Made by a program: the position numbers and the translations under genes
Assembly: GCA_001799565.1 (NCBI GenBank)
Contig: MGTS01000017.1
Coordinates: 1-64,000, forward strand
DNA: 64,000 nt
Reading direction: 5' to 3'
From: Elusimicrobia bacterium GWA2_51_34
Lineage (GTDB): Bacteria; Elusimicrobiota; Elusimicrobia; Elusimicrobiales; UBA9959
Part shown: one piece after another, positions 15,887 to 24,402 of the stretch
How the letters are laid out: each line of letters opens with the position of its first letter
How positions within the stretch are numbered: position 1 is the stretch's first letter
Notes under the pieces: generated by a model
The model's input: only the letters and a program-made list of their open reading frames with translations
What the model was told of the DNA's origin: nothing
Databases searched by the model: none

Positions 15887-17539
15887 TTATATTTTCCGCA
15901 GAGTTTTGAGCCGTGTGCGGGTTTCTTTGTCTGAGGGGTCAGAAAGAAGAGCTTTTTCGTAAAAGAATATCGCTTTGGAGGTATCTTTGCGTGAGAGCGC
16001 CAGTTTGCCTAGATTGAGGTATGCGGCGGAATAAGCGTCGTCGCATTCCGTTGCCTTGGTATAATATTGCGCTGCTTTTGTAGTCTCGCCTTTTAACAGA
16101 TAAATATTACCCATGTTATTGAGTGCGGGAGTGTGGCAGGGGCTTATGCTCAATGTTTGCACGAAATATTCTTCTGCTTTGCCAAACTCTTTATTCCGGA
16201 CGGACAGAAAGCCTAAATTATAATAGTTGTTGTCATTTTTTGGGTATAGTCGTATCGCCTCAGAAAGACAGAGCTCAGCTTCATTGTTCATATTCGCCTG
16301 TATATAGGCGCCGCATAAATTTAAAAGTGCGGAGGCCGCCAGCGGCTGTTTTTGCAACGTATCGTTCCAGAGCGAAACGCCGTCTTTCCATGCCGCGCAA
16401 CGCACTCGCGCCGTTACTGTAAGTGTCAAAACTGCGCCTATCGCGCAGATTATTGCTATATTCCTGAAAGCGGGGCTCAAACGTCGCCATATACGGCGGG
16501 CGCATACCGCTCCGATAATAAAAACACCTATTGAAGATAAATATGTATAACGGTCTGCGGATATGACGGGCCCAAATGGAAAGAACTGTAGTACAGGGAG
16601 AAGCATGATTATGAAAAAAGACGCGCCGAAAAATATTTCCTTGTCATGGCGAAAATATTTCCATAGCAGGCCTATTCCCGTTAACGTCCCCGCCGCAAAG
16701 GCGTAAAAAACCGGTTTCCCACCCGGTACGGAGACGTACATGGCCGAAAGATTAAACGGCCAGATCAGAGTATAAATGTAAAAGCCGAGATTGTAAAGCG
16801 GAGTAATCAGCCGTTTCCACCCAGACATAACAAGTGTGTCGCTGGAAGAATGCAGTAACGTGGCGGCGAAAATAACCGCTAAAATAAAAAATGGTATTTT
16901 ATTCATTTGCTGTCTGAGCTCTGTTTGTCCTGACTTTAGATAATCTATCAGAAGCAGCGCTATTGGCAGGGTTATTGCCATCGGTTTTGCCAACAACGCG
17001 CAGATAAAAAAAGCTAATGATAAAAGATAGGTTTTTGCTCCATTTAGCCGCAAAGCATAAGCGATAAGCGATGAGAGATAAAAAAATGCATAAAGCACAT
17101 CCTTTCTCTCCGCTGCCCAGGCCACAGATTCCACATGTGCGGGGTGTATGCCGAATAAAAGCGCTATAAAAAATACTGTCCATACGCCATTTAATAAAAG
17201 CTGTGCCAAAACCATTACAAGCGCGGTGTTAAATAAATGCAGAAGAAGGCTGGTCATGTGGTAAATTTTAGGGTTAAGTCCCGCGACATGATACTCCAGC
17301 GCATAGCTGAGAGTGGACAGCGGGGAATACATTGTAAGGTCTGAAGTGGAGAAAATGGTTTTTACGCTTTCCAGGGAAAGTGTTTTGATTTTGGGATTGC
17401 GAATTATATATTTGGTCTCGTCCCAATTGATAAAGCCGTTTTTCAGACAGGGACTTGTTGCCGTCCATGTAAATAACAGCACTAAAAAGAGCAGGACCGG
17501 AAAGAATCCCTTCCCTGATTGGTTTTCTTTCGGTTTCAT
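15887..17539 (-). CDS. TMTC/PMT-like multi-pass membrane protein with C-terminal TPRs
   Basis: 550 residues. The first TM is at ~12-28. An extracytoplasmic loop follows with NWDETKYI (an acidic pair typical of GT-C glycosyltransferases), then the family block HPAHVESVAWAAERKDVL near residue 132 and several further membrane helices to ~380. The last ~150 residues form four TPR units (NNEAELCLSEAIRLYPKN, GKAEEYFVQTLSISP, TKAAQYYTKATE, SKAIFFYEKALLSDP). Proteins of this plan transfer sugars from lipid-linked donors to proteins; the substrate here is unknown. TATAAT on the minus strand (17547-17552) lies 7 nt before the ATG. Confidence 0.85.
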   Translation of the reverse strand: MKPKENQSGKGFFPVLLFLVLLFTWTATSPCLKNGFINWDETKYIIRNPKIKTLSLESVKTIFSTSDLTMYSPLSTLSYALEYHVAGLNPKIYHMTSLLLHLFNTALVMVLAQLLLNGVWTVFFIALLFGIHPAHVESVAWAAERKDVLYAFFYLSSLIAYALRLNGAKTYLLSLAFFICALLAKPMAITLPIALLLIDYLKSGQTELRQQMNKIPFFILAVIFAATLLHSSSDTLVMSGWKRLITPLYNLGFYIYTLIWPFNLSAMYVSVPGGKPVFYAFAAGTLTGIGLLWKYFRHDKEIFFGASFFIIMLLPVLQFFPFGPVISADRYTYLSSIGVFIIGAVCARRIWRRLSPAFRNIAIICAIGAVLTLTVTARVRCAAWKDGVSLWNDTLQKQPLAASALLNLCGAYIQANMNNEAELCLSEAIRLYPKNDNNYYNLGFLSVRNKEFGKAEEYFVQTLSISPCHTPALNNMGNIYLLKGETTKAAQYYTKATECDDAYSAAYLNLGKLALSRKDTSKAIFFYEKALLSDPSDKETRTRLKTLRKI

Positions 17540-17546
17540 ATGCGGT

Positions 17547-17552
17547 ATTATA
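17547..17552 (-). promoter_or_regulatory. -10 box 7 nt before the TMTC-like gene
   Basis: A perfect TATAAT on the minus strand ends 7 nt from the ATG at 17539. There is no SD and the -35 is weak. This fits a leaderless or nearly leaderless mRNA. Confidence 0.5.
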
Positions 17553-17659
17553 TCAATTTGTCTTTTTTATTTTTATGGTGCCCATATTTTCATTATTGTT
17601 TGACGAAGTGTTTGATAAAAAAGTAGTGCCAGCCTTTTTTTAGGCGTCGGAAGACTTTG

Positions 17660-17665
17660 TATAAT
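17660..17665 (+). promoter_or_regulatory. anmK: -10 box 6 nt before anmK
   Basis: A perfect TATAAT lies 6 nt before the ATG at 17672, with no SD. A T-rich region sits at the -35 position but has no good match to TTGACA. Confidence 0.5.
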
Positions 17666-17671
17666 TGTGCG

Positions 17672-18796
17672 ATGGAAGAAAAAAAAACTTTGAAAATAAT
17701 CGGGCTGATGTCCGGCACTTCCGCCGACGGGCTTTCCATAGCGCTGTGCGCCTTAACGCCGGTCAAAAAGACGCTTAAAGTGCTGGCCTGCGCGACTTAT
17801 CCCTACGGTGCCGCCCTCCGGGGCAGGATACTGGCGGCCAAAGGCCTGCGGACGCCTGGACTGTCAGCGCTTAATTTTGACCTGGGCCGCCTTTGGGCCG
17901 GCATGGTGAAGCGTTTCTGCCGCGCGCGCAGTATCGTTTACAAAGATATAGCGGTGATAGGCTCCCACGGCCAGACCATCTGTCATCTGCCTGGGACAAA
18001 AGGAAGTACCCTGCAGATAGGCGAACCCGCTTTTATTACCGAGGAGACCGGCAGGCCGGTGGTAGCGGATTTCAGGCCGGCGGACATGGCGGCCGGCGGC
18101 CAGGGCGCTCCGCTGATCCCTTTTATGGATGAGTATCTGTTCGGGGGGGGGCGGCCGGTAGCTTTGCAGAATATCGGCGGCGTGGGCAATATCTCTTTTG
18201 TGGGAAAGAACGTGATTACTTCCGGCTTTGACACCGGCCCCGGCAACTCACTGATGGATACGGCGGTGTCTCTGTTGACCGTCGGAAAAGAGAGTTTTGA
18301 CCGGAACGGCCGCTGGGCCCGGTCCGGGAAAATAGACTATGACAGGGTCCTGAAACTCCTGAGATTGCCTTTTTTAAAATTAAAGCCGCCTAAATCCCTG
18401 GACAGGGATGAATTTTCCGGTGTGTTTCTCAGAAGGCATTTCTTAAGCGGGCCAAACACCCGGTCCAGATATGATATTCTTGCCACGCTGAATTATTTCA
18501 CCGCCGCGACCATTGCCCTGGCTTTTCAAAGATACGCTCCGGCCGGCACGCAAGAGCTTATCGTGAGCGGGGGAGGCGCCCTGAACCCCGTGCTTATGGC
18601 TAATATGGCTTCGCTCCTTGCCCCTGTAAAAGTTTACACCATTGCCCGGCGCGGTATCCCCCCGGCGGCAAAAGAAGCGGCGTGCTTTGCCCTGCTTGGC
18701 TGGCTGGCTCTTCAGGAAAAAATTAACCATTGTCCCGCCGCCACCGGAGCCGGAGGCCGGAGAATTCTGGGTAAAATAAGCCGGCCCATCCCTTAA
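17672..18796 (+). CDS. anmK: Anhydro-N-acetylmuramic acid kinase
   Basis: 374 residues, as expected (about 370). It phosphorylates and opens 1,6-anhydro-MurNAc to MurNAc-6-phosphate when cell-wall material is recycled in the cytoplasm. The N-terminal GLMSGTSADGLSIAL is the family signature. Other landmarks are ATP-fold pieces AVIGSHGQTI and DTGPGNSLMD, the ADMAAGGQGAPLIPFMDE segment, and IVSGGGALNPVLM near residue 300. The ATG at 17672 is preferred to the in-frame TTG at 17657 because it follows TATAAT by 6 nt. The gene diverges from the TMTC-like gene. Confidence 0.95.
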   Translation: MEEKKTLKIIGLMSGTSADGLSIALCALTPVKKTLKVLACATYPYGAALRGRILAAKGLRTPGLSALNFDLGRLWAGMVKRFCRARSIVYKDIAVIGSHGQTICHLPGTKGSTLQIGEPAFITEETGRPVVADFRPADMAAGGQGAPLIPFMDEYLFGGGRPVALQNIGGVGNISFVGKNVITSGFDTGPGNSLMDTAVSLLTVGKESFDRNGRWARSGKIDYDRVLKLLRLPFLKLKPPKSLDRDEFSGVFLRRHFLSGPNTRSRYDILATLNYFTAATIALAFQRYAPAGTQELIVSGGGALNPVLMANMASLLAPVKVYTIARRGIPPAAKEAACFALLGWLALQEKINHCPAATGAGGRRILGKISRPIP

Positions 18797-18825
18797 ACGG
18801 GCGGATTTTTACGGGGCCGGTTTGG

Positions 18826-18831
18826 TAAAAT
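18826..18831 (+). promoter_or_regulatory. -10-like box 6 nt before the squalene/phytoene synthase
   Basis: TAAAAT at 18826-18831 lies 6 nt before the ATG at 18838. Another in-frame ATG at 18832 touches the box directly, so 18838 is the better start. No SD. Confidence 0.4.
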
Positions 18832-18837
18832 ATGCTT

Positions 18838-19890
18838 ATGGATAAATATGGGAAACTGGTGGACAGTGAGCTTAAGGGAATACTTAAAAATGTTTCCCGC
18901 ACGCTTTATCTCAGTATTAACATACTGCCGGTAAAAGTGCGGGCCTCAATGGCTCTTGGCTACCTTCTTTGCCGCGCCCTTGACACTGTAACTGATTGCC
19001 TGGGGCCGGATAATGCGTTGAAGCGCGATATTCTGGCCCTTTCAAGACATTTGGGCGACAAAAAATATTCTCCGGAGCTGGCTGAAAAAATCGGGCGGGT
19101 GGCTGCGGCTATTACTAATCCGGGAGAAAAAGAGCTGCTGCTTAAATTTGACAAGCTTTTGGAGGTGTATTTTAAGTTTTCTGAAGGCGACCGTGCCCTG
19201 ATTGATTTTGTCTGCGATGGCGTAGTCCGCGGCATGGAAATGGACCTTGATACTTTCTCGGGGCCCGGCCTGGCCGCTTTCAAGACGGAAGAAGAACTTA
19301 AAAAATATTGCGGCTATATAGGCGGCGTTCCGGGTATTTTCTGGGCCCGGCTTTACAGGGATACTATAAGACAGAATAATGTGCGGATGGCAAAGTCACC
19401 TTCCGAAGACTCGGCCAGCGCCCTGGGTTCGGCGCTTCAGATAATAAATATTCTCAAAGATATGAGCGCCGACCTTAAATCCGGCCGGTGTTATCTGCCG
19501 CAGTCCGACCTTTCCGCTGCAAATCTGAATCCGCAGGACCTGCGAAATCCAGCAAACATGGAACGGCTGAAGGGCACAGTTTACAAGTGGGTGGCATGGG
19601 CGCTGGACCAGCTGGACACGAGCGAGGAGTTTGTGGCCTCCATCCCGAAGACCGAGCTGGCTATGCGGGCTGCGGTTATTTGGCCGGTTTACTGGGCCAT
19701 GGATACCCTGGAGAAGATTGCCGGCGCGAATTTACTTGATCCCGCGGGCCGCCCGCGCATTAAACGCAGCAGAATTTATTCAACTATCGCCGCCACCCCG
19801 CCGCTGCTTTTAAGCAATACCGCTTTCGCGAGGGGGTACCGTTTCAGAAGGGAAACCCTTATGGTTTCTATCAACAATAATAGTATATGA
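18838..19890 (+). CDS. Squalene/phytoene synthase family protein
   Basis: 350 residues, all-helical trans-isoprenyl head-to-head synthase. The first aspartate motif is DTVTD near residue 50, the second DMSAD near 212, and SRTLYLSI near 22 matches the substrate-facing helix. It should condense two prenyl diphosphates (farnesyl or geranylgeranyl) to squalene or phytoene; sequence alone does not settle which. A second family member is at 38831-39676, so the organism may use an HpnC/HpnD-like pair or two separate C30/C40 routes. It overlaps the following lipoprotein gene by 4 nt (ATGA), indicating coupled translation. Confidence 0.88.
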   Translation: MDKYGKLVDSELKGILKNVSRTLYLSINILPVKVRASMALGYLLCRALDTVTDCLGPDNALKRDILALSRHLGDKKYSPELAEKIGRVAAAITNPGEKELLLKFDKLLEVYFKFSEGDRALIDFVCDGVVRGMEMDLDTFSGPGLAAFKTEEELKKYCGYIGGVPGIFWARLYRDTIRQNNVRMAKSPSEDSASALGSALQIINILKDMSADLKSGRCYLPQSDLSAANLNPQDLRNPANMERLKGTVYKWVAWALDQLDTSEEFVASIPKTELAMRAAVIWPVYWAMDTLEKIAGANLLDPAGRPRIKRSRIYSTIAATPPLLLSNTAFARGYRFRRETLMVSINNNSI

Positions 19891-20390
19891 TGAAGAAAAT
19901 CAGGATTTCTATTCCTTTTTTTGCCTGTATTCTGTTCGCGTGCGCCTGCTCAGGGTCCCGCCGGAGCGCCGCCGATACTGAGGAAGCCAGGCGGGCGGGG
20001 CTTGAATTACAGACTATAATGGATATGGTAGTTTCAAAGCAAGTGCCGGCGATAGAGTTTGAGTCCGGTTCCTCCAGGCTGCTTTCGTCCTCTTTCCGCA
20101 CGCTGGACATGGTGGCCGAGTTGCTCCTGAAGCACCGTAACCTGAAACTATCGGTTAAAGGTCATACTGACGATGTGGGGAGTGCGGAGTATAATGAAAA
20201 GCTTTCATTGAACCGCGCGGTAGCAGTGAAAGCTTATCTTATGTTGAAGGGAGTATATCCTGATTTTATACGCGTGTACGGGTATGGGAAGGGCCGGCCC
20301 CTGGTGGACGATACCTCGGATAAGGCCCGCGCGCTAAACAGAAGGGTGGAGTTCAAGGTCACCACCAGAAATTGGGAATCGGTGTATTAG
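19887..20390 (+). CDS. OmpA-family (Pal-like) lipoprotein
   Basis: 167 residues. The basic MMKKIR start, hydrophobic core and FACACSG lipobox give a lipid-anchored Cys near residue 20-22. A short linker follows, then an OmpA C-terminal peptidoglycan-binding domain: IEFESGSSRLLS, LKLSVKGHTDDVGSAEYN, LSLNRAVAVKAYL, YGKGRPLVDD and LNRRVEFKV. It probably tethers the outer membrane to the wall, as Pal does. No tolB gene is nearby. It is translationally coupled to the synthase upstream. Confidence 0.88.
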   Translation: MMKKIRISIPFFACILFACACSGSRRSAADTEEARRAGLELQTIMDMVVSKQVPAIEFESGSSRLLSSSFRTLDMVAELLLKHRNLKLSVKGHTDDVGSAEYNEKLSLNRAVAVKAYLMLKGVYPDFIRVYGYGKGRPLVDDTSDKARALNRRVEFKVTTRNWESVY

Positions 20391-20584
20391 CCTGGCCCAG
20401 GCACATGAGCACAAGTCATAGGAACACAAGTAAGAGGTTAGAAGTCAGGGGTAATCGGCAGAAGAAAGAAGGAAACTGAAGCTTTGAAGTTCTCAAGAAC
20501 TGAAGCAGTTGCGGTTTTGGTTTGTCGTTTGTGACTTGTGCTCCTGTGCTCTTGCGACTAGCGTCCGCCTTAGGCGGACGCTAG
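20391..20584. repeat. Word-built inverted repeat with 27-bp perfect palindrome
   Basis: The left arm has GCACATGAGCACAAGTCATAGG and AGGAACACAAGTAAGAGG; the right arm has TTTGTGACTTGTGCTCCTGTG and GCTCTTGCGAC. The middle holds AGTTCTCAAGAACTGAAG. At 20558-20584 a perfect palindrome with 13-bp arms around a central T contains TCCGCCTTAGGCGGA. Its right end overlaps the obg stop codon (TAG, minus strand). Positioned between convergent genes, it may act as a bidirectional 3' structure. Confidence 0.75.
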
Positions 20585-21936
20585 TGTTCTTCGTATTTGT
20601 AGGCAAATTTGGCGTTTTTCTTCGGCCTGTTCCTTTGTATTTCTTCGGTCCACTCAAACTCCCGTCCGGCTATACGCACCGTTTCCCCTGCTGTAACGCC
20701 GTGTCTCTTCAGCGCCTTATCAACGCCTATCAGTTTGAAAATGCGGCGCAGCCGGTTCAGTGAATCGGGCTGGGCAAAATTAACCATGGCCATTATTTTA
20801 AGCAGTTTCTCTCCGGTCAGCTCGAACATCCCGTCGGCTGAGCGGCCTACGATAAAGCCCTTAGGCAGGGGTTTGTTGATCAGCCTGGTGCAGGGCGCCT
20901 TTTTGGGGGCAAAAAGTTCAGTTTCCTTTATCCGCGGCAGAAGTCTTATTATGGCGTCAAGAAGCTTTTGCGTGCCCGCGCCGGTAAAGGGGGAAATAAG
21001 GAAAATTTTCTGTTTTTTAAATTTCTTTGTAAGCGCATAAAAAACTTTATTTGCTTCAGGCAGGTCGCTCTTGGTCACAGCGAGCAGCCGGGGTTTTTTC
21101 GCAAGGAGAGGGTGAAATTTTTTAAGCTCCATGGCAATAACGCGCACCGATTGCTCAGGCGTACAGTCCTTGAACCCAAGCGGATCCACCAGTTGTATCA
21201 GCAGGCGGGTCCTTAAAATATGTTTTAAAAACTGGTCGCCAAGGCCGCGGCCCGAATGCGCGCCTTCTATAAGGCCGGGAATATCGGCGGCCACAAAAGA
21301 ACTGCCTTTATGGCGTACTACGCCGAGGTTCGGGTTTAAGGTGGTAAAAGGATAAGAGTCTATTTTTGGGCGCGCGGCCGAAATGCGCGCGAGCAGGGTG
21401 GATTTGCCGGCGTTCGGGAATCCTACAAAGCCGACATCGGCCAAAACGCTAAGCTCAAGCGTAAGTTCCAATTTTATTCCAGGTTCGCCTTTCTCTGAAA
21501 TATGGGGAGCTGTGTTGAATTTGGTTTTAAAGGAAACATTGCCTCTTCCGCCGCGGCCGCCTTTTGCCGCAAGATACTTTTGGCCCGGTGTTTTCAGGTC
21601 GGCCAGCACTTTTCCATCCGCTTTTACAACAGTCCCGCAGGGAACATATACCAGGATGTCTCTGCCGGATAAGCCTTCCATTTGCTTGCCCTTTCCCGGG
21701 GAGCCGTCCGTGGCGAAAATGTGCGGGTGCGAAGCTATTTCGGTAAGGGTGTTCACATTGGGCGTGACCTCAAAAAAAACATCACCACCCCTGCCGCCGT
21801 GCCCGCCGTCGGGGCCGCCATAGGGCACAAATTTTTCCCGCCGGAAGGACGAACAGCCGTCTCCGCCGGTTCCGGCCCGGATATAAACTTTTGCCGTATC
21901 TATAAAGTCCGCGTTTTTGCCTTTTTCTCTTGACAT
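20581..21936 (-). CDS. obg: GTPase Obg
   Basis: 451 residues. It is a conserved GTP-binding ribosome-associated factor. The N-terminal Obg fold is glycine-rich (AGTGGDGCSSFRREKF, GGRGGDV, GGRGGRGN). The G domain has the P-loop GFPNAGKSTL near residue 170, switch DIPGLIEGA and NKXD-type TKSD. A C-terminal OCT domain (ELTGEKLLKIMAMVNF) follows. It is the last gene of rplU-rpmA-obg on the minus strand. Its stop codon lies within the arm of a palindrome. Confidence 0.97.
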   Translation of the reverse strand: MSREKGKNADFIDTAKVYIRAGTGGDGCSSFRREKFVPYGGPDGGHGGRGGDVFFEVTPNVNTLTEIASHPHIFATDGSPGKGKQMEGLSGRDILVYVPCGTVVKADGKVLADLKTPGQKYLAAKGGRGGRGNVSFKTKFNTAPHISEKGEPGIKLELTLELSVLADVGFVGFPNAGKSTLLARISAARPKIDSYPFTTLNPNLGVVRHKGSSFVAADIPGLIEGAHSGRGLGDQFLKHILRTRLLIQLVDPLGFKDCTPEQSVRVIAMELKKFHPLLAKKPRLLAVTKSDLPEANKVFYALTKKFKKQKIFLISPFTGAGTQKLLDAIIRLLPRIKETELFAPKKAPCTRLINKPLPKGFIVGRSADGMFELTGEKLLKIMAMVNFAQPDSLNRLRRIFKLIGVDKALKRHGVTAGETVRIAGREFEWTEEIQRNRPKKNAKFAYKYEEH

Positions 21937-21942
21937 AAAATG

Positions 21943-21977
21943 AAATAAAAAACCTCCTAAAAAAATCAGGAGGTTTT
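21943..21977 (-). terminator. Rho-independent terminator between rpmA and obg
   Basis: AAAACCTCCT (21949-21958) pairs with AGGAGGTTTT (21968-21977) over a 9-nt loop. On the minus strand the stem is followed by TTTTTTATTTCA. It stands after rpmA and before the obg start, so it may make obg expression lower than that of the ribosomal proteins. Confidence 0.75.
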
Positions 21978-21991
21978 AGCGGGCGGTGGGG

Positions 21992-22252
21992 TTATTTCGC
22001 GGCGGGATAAACGCTGATCTGCTTCTTGTTGCGTTTGGCCCACTCAAACTTCACCACGCCTGTCGCCTTGGCGAACAGCGTATCGTCCGAACCTTTTCCC
22101 ACATTGAAGCCTGGGAGGAACTTGGTGCCGCGCTGTCTTACCAGAATTTCGCCGGCTTTCACAGCCTGGCTGCCGTAGCGCTTCACTCCAAGGCGCTGGC
22201 CATGACTGTCGCGCCCGTTGGTGCTTGAACCCTGTGCCTTTGTATGAGCCAT
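21992..22252 (-). CDS. rpmA: 50S ribosomal protein L27
   Basis: 86 residues, the normal size. The N-terminus [22 protein letters not shown] is the basic, flexible L27 tail reaching the peptidyl-transferase centre; it is followed by [20 protein letters not shown]. The first residues show no cleavable extension of the Firmicutes type. It lies between rplU and obg but is separated from rplU by a 120-bp gap with an inverted word repeat. Confidence 0.97.
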   Translation of the reverse strand: MAHTKAQGSSTNGRDSHGQRLGVKRYGSQAVKAGEILVRQRGTKFLPGFNVGKGSDDTLFAKATGVVKFEWAKRNKKQISVYPAAK

Positions 22253-22372
22253 ATTGAGCCTCTGAGCTTCTGCTTGTAGACTAGTATGCTTGTATGCTTT
22301 TAATTAGGGGCTTCTTGCAAAAAAATCTTGCCTACCAGCATACTAGCCTACAAGCATCTTTTGGACCAAAAA
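22253..22372. repeat. Word-built inverted repeat between rplU and rpmA
   Basis: The left part CTTGTAGACTAGTATGCTTG with GTATGC pairs imperfectly with the right part CCAGCATACTAGCCTACAAGC. In most bacteria rplU and rpmA are nearly adjacent. Here a hairpin-forming element of the intergenic class separates them. Confidence 0.7.
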
Positions 22373-22684
22373 CTATGCCAGCTGAATTTCTTTAACTTCT
22401 ATTTCAGTCAGTTCCTGGCGGTGGCCTATGCTTCTTTCATAAGCCTTTTTGGTCTTTTTACGGAAAACTATTACTTTCGGGCCTTTGAGATGCCGGATTA
22501 CTTTGGCCGTTACCTTGGCTGAGGGTGACTTGTTGAGGGCGGCGTCTTTTTCCTCCTGTGACGCAGACCATAAAGCCTTGAAAGTCACCTCCGCGCCTTT
22601 TTCGGCCGGAAGCTTTTCTATCTGTAAAATCTCTCCCGGGACCACCCAGTATTGTTTTCCACCTGTTTCTATTATCGCGTACAT
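22373..22684 (-). CDS. rplU: 50S ribosomal protein L21
   Basis: 103 residues. It begins MYAIIETGGKQYWVVPGE, the family start, and ends in a basic region (KVIVFRKKTKKAYERSIGHRQ). L21 binds domain I of 23S rRNA. A GTG at 22690 in the same frame was not chosen because the family begins M-Y-A. No clear SD. It is the first gene of the rplU-rpmA-obg unit. Confidence 0.97.
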   Translation of the reverse strand: MYAIIETGGKQYWVVPGEILQIEKLPAEKGAEVTFKALWSASQEEKDAALNKSPSAKVTAKVIRHLKGPKVIVFRKKTKKAYERSIGHRQELTEIEVKEIQLA

Positions 22685-22971
22685 TAGCACTATGGTAGCA
22701 AAAAAAATGCCGCCGGTAAAGAAAAAAATAAAAAAATGATAATTTTTCAGGTGGTGGAAGTTTAATCAGATGAGAGGGGACAACTTATAATAAGAACTTT
22801 CATATTTCCTGCAGATATGTTGATGGCTGCGTGCTGGCAACTTCGTTCCGCTCGGTCCACGCTTTCCCCTGCCGCAAGGCCTAAGGACCTATTATTATCA
22901 GGGCCATTAGTCTCTTTCGCAGCTGGAATTTTTAAAGCATAATCTAGTTAGTATCAACCGGAGGCTTGTCT
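22685..22971. other. Divergent intergenic region, no gene
   Basis: 287 bp between rplU and a secreted orphan. A CATAAT at 22938-22943 is the only promoter-like box seen toward the orphan, whose start has a strong CGGAGG SD at 22959-22964. I see no RNA gene or clear repeat in the remainder. Confidence 0.4.
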
Positions 22972-23526
22972 ATGAAAACCTTTTTCAAAACGCTAATCGC
23001 TGTTTGCCCTGTTCCTTTTGTGCTGTTGCTTTCTTTTGTCACGGCGTCCGCGGCACCGTCCGCTTTCGCCCCGGCGCTTTTGACTGGAACTTCCGGGGGA
23101 CAGACTCAGAATAAAACGGAAATTTCTATTTCGGGTTTGGCGACAATGGCTACCGGCTATTCTACAATAGGGCAAAATTATCCTCCGTGCATCTCCTATG
23201 GGGATTTCGATGAATTTAATAATATCAATGACCCACTTTTTAGGGAAGGTTCAAAAGCATTACTGAGAACGGGTTTTTTATTTTTAAAGGGTGAGGCCGG
23301 TAAAGCCGTGAAGGCGCCGGTTCTGAGGGACGCGCCCTCGGACACCGGCACGACCGGGGGGATTGAACGCGGCACAATTCAGCAGAACAGATCAGAGGCA
23401 GAGGTTCGTGGCAGGCAAGTGTCTCAAAAGAATAAATCGGTAATAAAGAAGCGCAAAACCGTAAAACCTCTGCGTGTGGATCCTCTGAAAAGCAGGAATA
23501 TAATCCAGCTTCTACCTGTTGTTTGA
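22972..23526 (+). CDS. Small exported protein of unknown function
   Basis: 184 residues. It has a good signal peptide (MKTFFKTLIAVCPVPFVLLL, cleavage near ASA-APS), a Thr/Gly-rich middle and a strongly basic C-terminus (KNKSVIKKRKTVKPLR). The ATG at 22972 has the best SD in the region (CGGAGG, 7 nt). I recognise no family; it may be a structural or surface protein. It is followed by a mechanosensitive-channel-like gene after 70 bp. Confidence 0.7.
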   Translation: MKTFFKTLIAVCPVPFVLLLSFVTASAAPSAFAPALLTGTSGGQTQNKTEISISGLATMATGYSTIGQNYPPCISYGDFDEFNNINDPLFREGSKALLRTGFLFLKGEAGKAVKAPVLRDAPSDTGTTGGIERGTIQQNRSEAEVRGRQVSQKNKSVIKKRKTVKPLRVDPLKSRNIIQLLPVV

Positions 23527-23596
23527 AAACCGGGTGGATAATTAATAGAATAGGAGCGTAAGAAACCTGCGTTTTTTGGTTTTTAAGGAATTATCC

Positions 23597-24289
23597 ATGA
23601 TTAAAGTCGATGAAGTGGCCGAACTTTTTATCCAGCCTGTGCTTAAAATATGGGGTATCTTTTCGGTTCATATTCCGAATATAATAGCAGCGCTTTGCTT
23701 TATTCTTTTCGGGCTTTTTCTGGCCCGCCTGCTTAGTTCGCTGCTTGAGCAGTTCCTGCGTAAAATAAAATTTGACAGCTATACCAGCCGTGTAGGAATT
23801 AACGAGGTAATGTCCCGCTTCGGCTTTGGAAAATCCATGGCTGCCATACTTGGTTTTCTGGTTTACTGGTCTATAATACTGGTCTTTTTTGTTTCGGCGT
23901 CCGATATCCTTAACCTTGCCGCAGTCTCGCAGATACTTGAAAAGATACTTGTTGTGTTCATCCCCAGGATTACGGCGTCCATTTTTATAGCTTTTGGCGG
24001 CCTGCTTTTCGCCAAGTTCATGGCCGATGTAGTGCTTAGTGCCGCCACCGCAAACAATCTTCGCGGGGGCAAGTCGCTTTCAAAGATAGTTAATTTCGTG
24101 ATACTGGTGTTTACGGCCATAGCGGCGGTGGAACAGCTGGGTATTGAGATGAAAATTATCCGTTCCAGCATTAATATTCTGTTCGCTTCAATGGGCCTGG
24201 CATTCGCGATAGCCGTGGGCCTTGGGGCCAAGGATATCGCCCATGATATTATCAAGGGTATGTTTACGGAGAGTAAAGAAGAGAAGTAG
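23597..24289 (+). CDS. Small membrane protein with mechanosensitive-channel-like TM helices
   Basis: 230 residues with about five hydrophobic segments (~20-45, 75-100, 115-145, 165-185 and 195-215). IPNIIAALCFILFGLFLARLL and MGLAFAIAVGLGAKDIAHDIIKG resemble the conserved TM-helix family related to MscS (pore-lining Gly/Ala pattern), but the soluble MscS beta domain is missing. It could be a stripped mechanosensitive or ion-leak channel. The start at 23597 is preceded by AAGGA; the frame is open 7 codons further upstream. A perfect hairpin lies just downstream. Confidence 0.75.
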   Translation: MIKVDEVAELFIQPVLKIWGIFSVHIPNIIAALCFILFGLFLARLLSSLLEQFLRKIKFDSYTSRVGINEVMSRFGFGKSMAAILGFLVYWSIILVFFVSASDILNLAAVSQILEKILVVFIPRITASIFIAFGGLLFAKFMADVVLSAATANNLRGGKSLSKIVNFVILVFTAIAAVEQLGIEMKIIRSSINILFASMGLAFAIAVGLGAKDIAHDIIKGMFTESKEEK

Positions 24290-24301
24290 GGGTAGGGATT
24301 A

Positions 24302-24360
24302 GCGAATAGAGAAAGAGGCCGTATCCGCCTTAGGTGGACGCGGCCTCTTTCTCTATTCGC
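24302..24360. repeat. 59-bp perfect hairpin with nested palindrome
   Basis: GCGAATAGAGAAAGAGGCCG (24302-24321) and its exact reverse complement (24341-24360) form a 20-bp stem. The 19-nt middle holds TCCGCCTTAGGTGGA, a variant of the common palindrome, so one element is nested in the other. Extra right-arm words CGCTATTCACTATTCGCTAT follow to 24392. It lies between convergent genes, next to the rpoD stop. Confidence 0.9.
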
Positions 24361-24402
24361 ACTTCCCTAACCGCTATTCACTATTCGCTATTTGCTGCTG
24401 TT

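Noticed and set aside
21958-21973. AGGAGG of the rpmA terminator acting as Shine-Dalgarno for obg
   Set aside because: On the minus strand the spacing to the obg ATG is about 16 nt and the sequence is buried in the stem; a terminator is the simpler reading.
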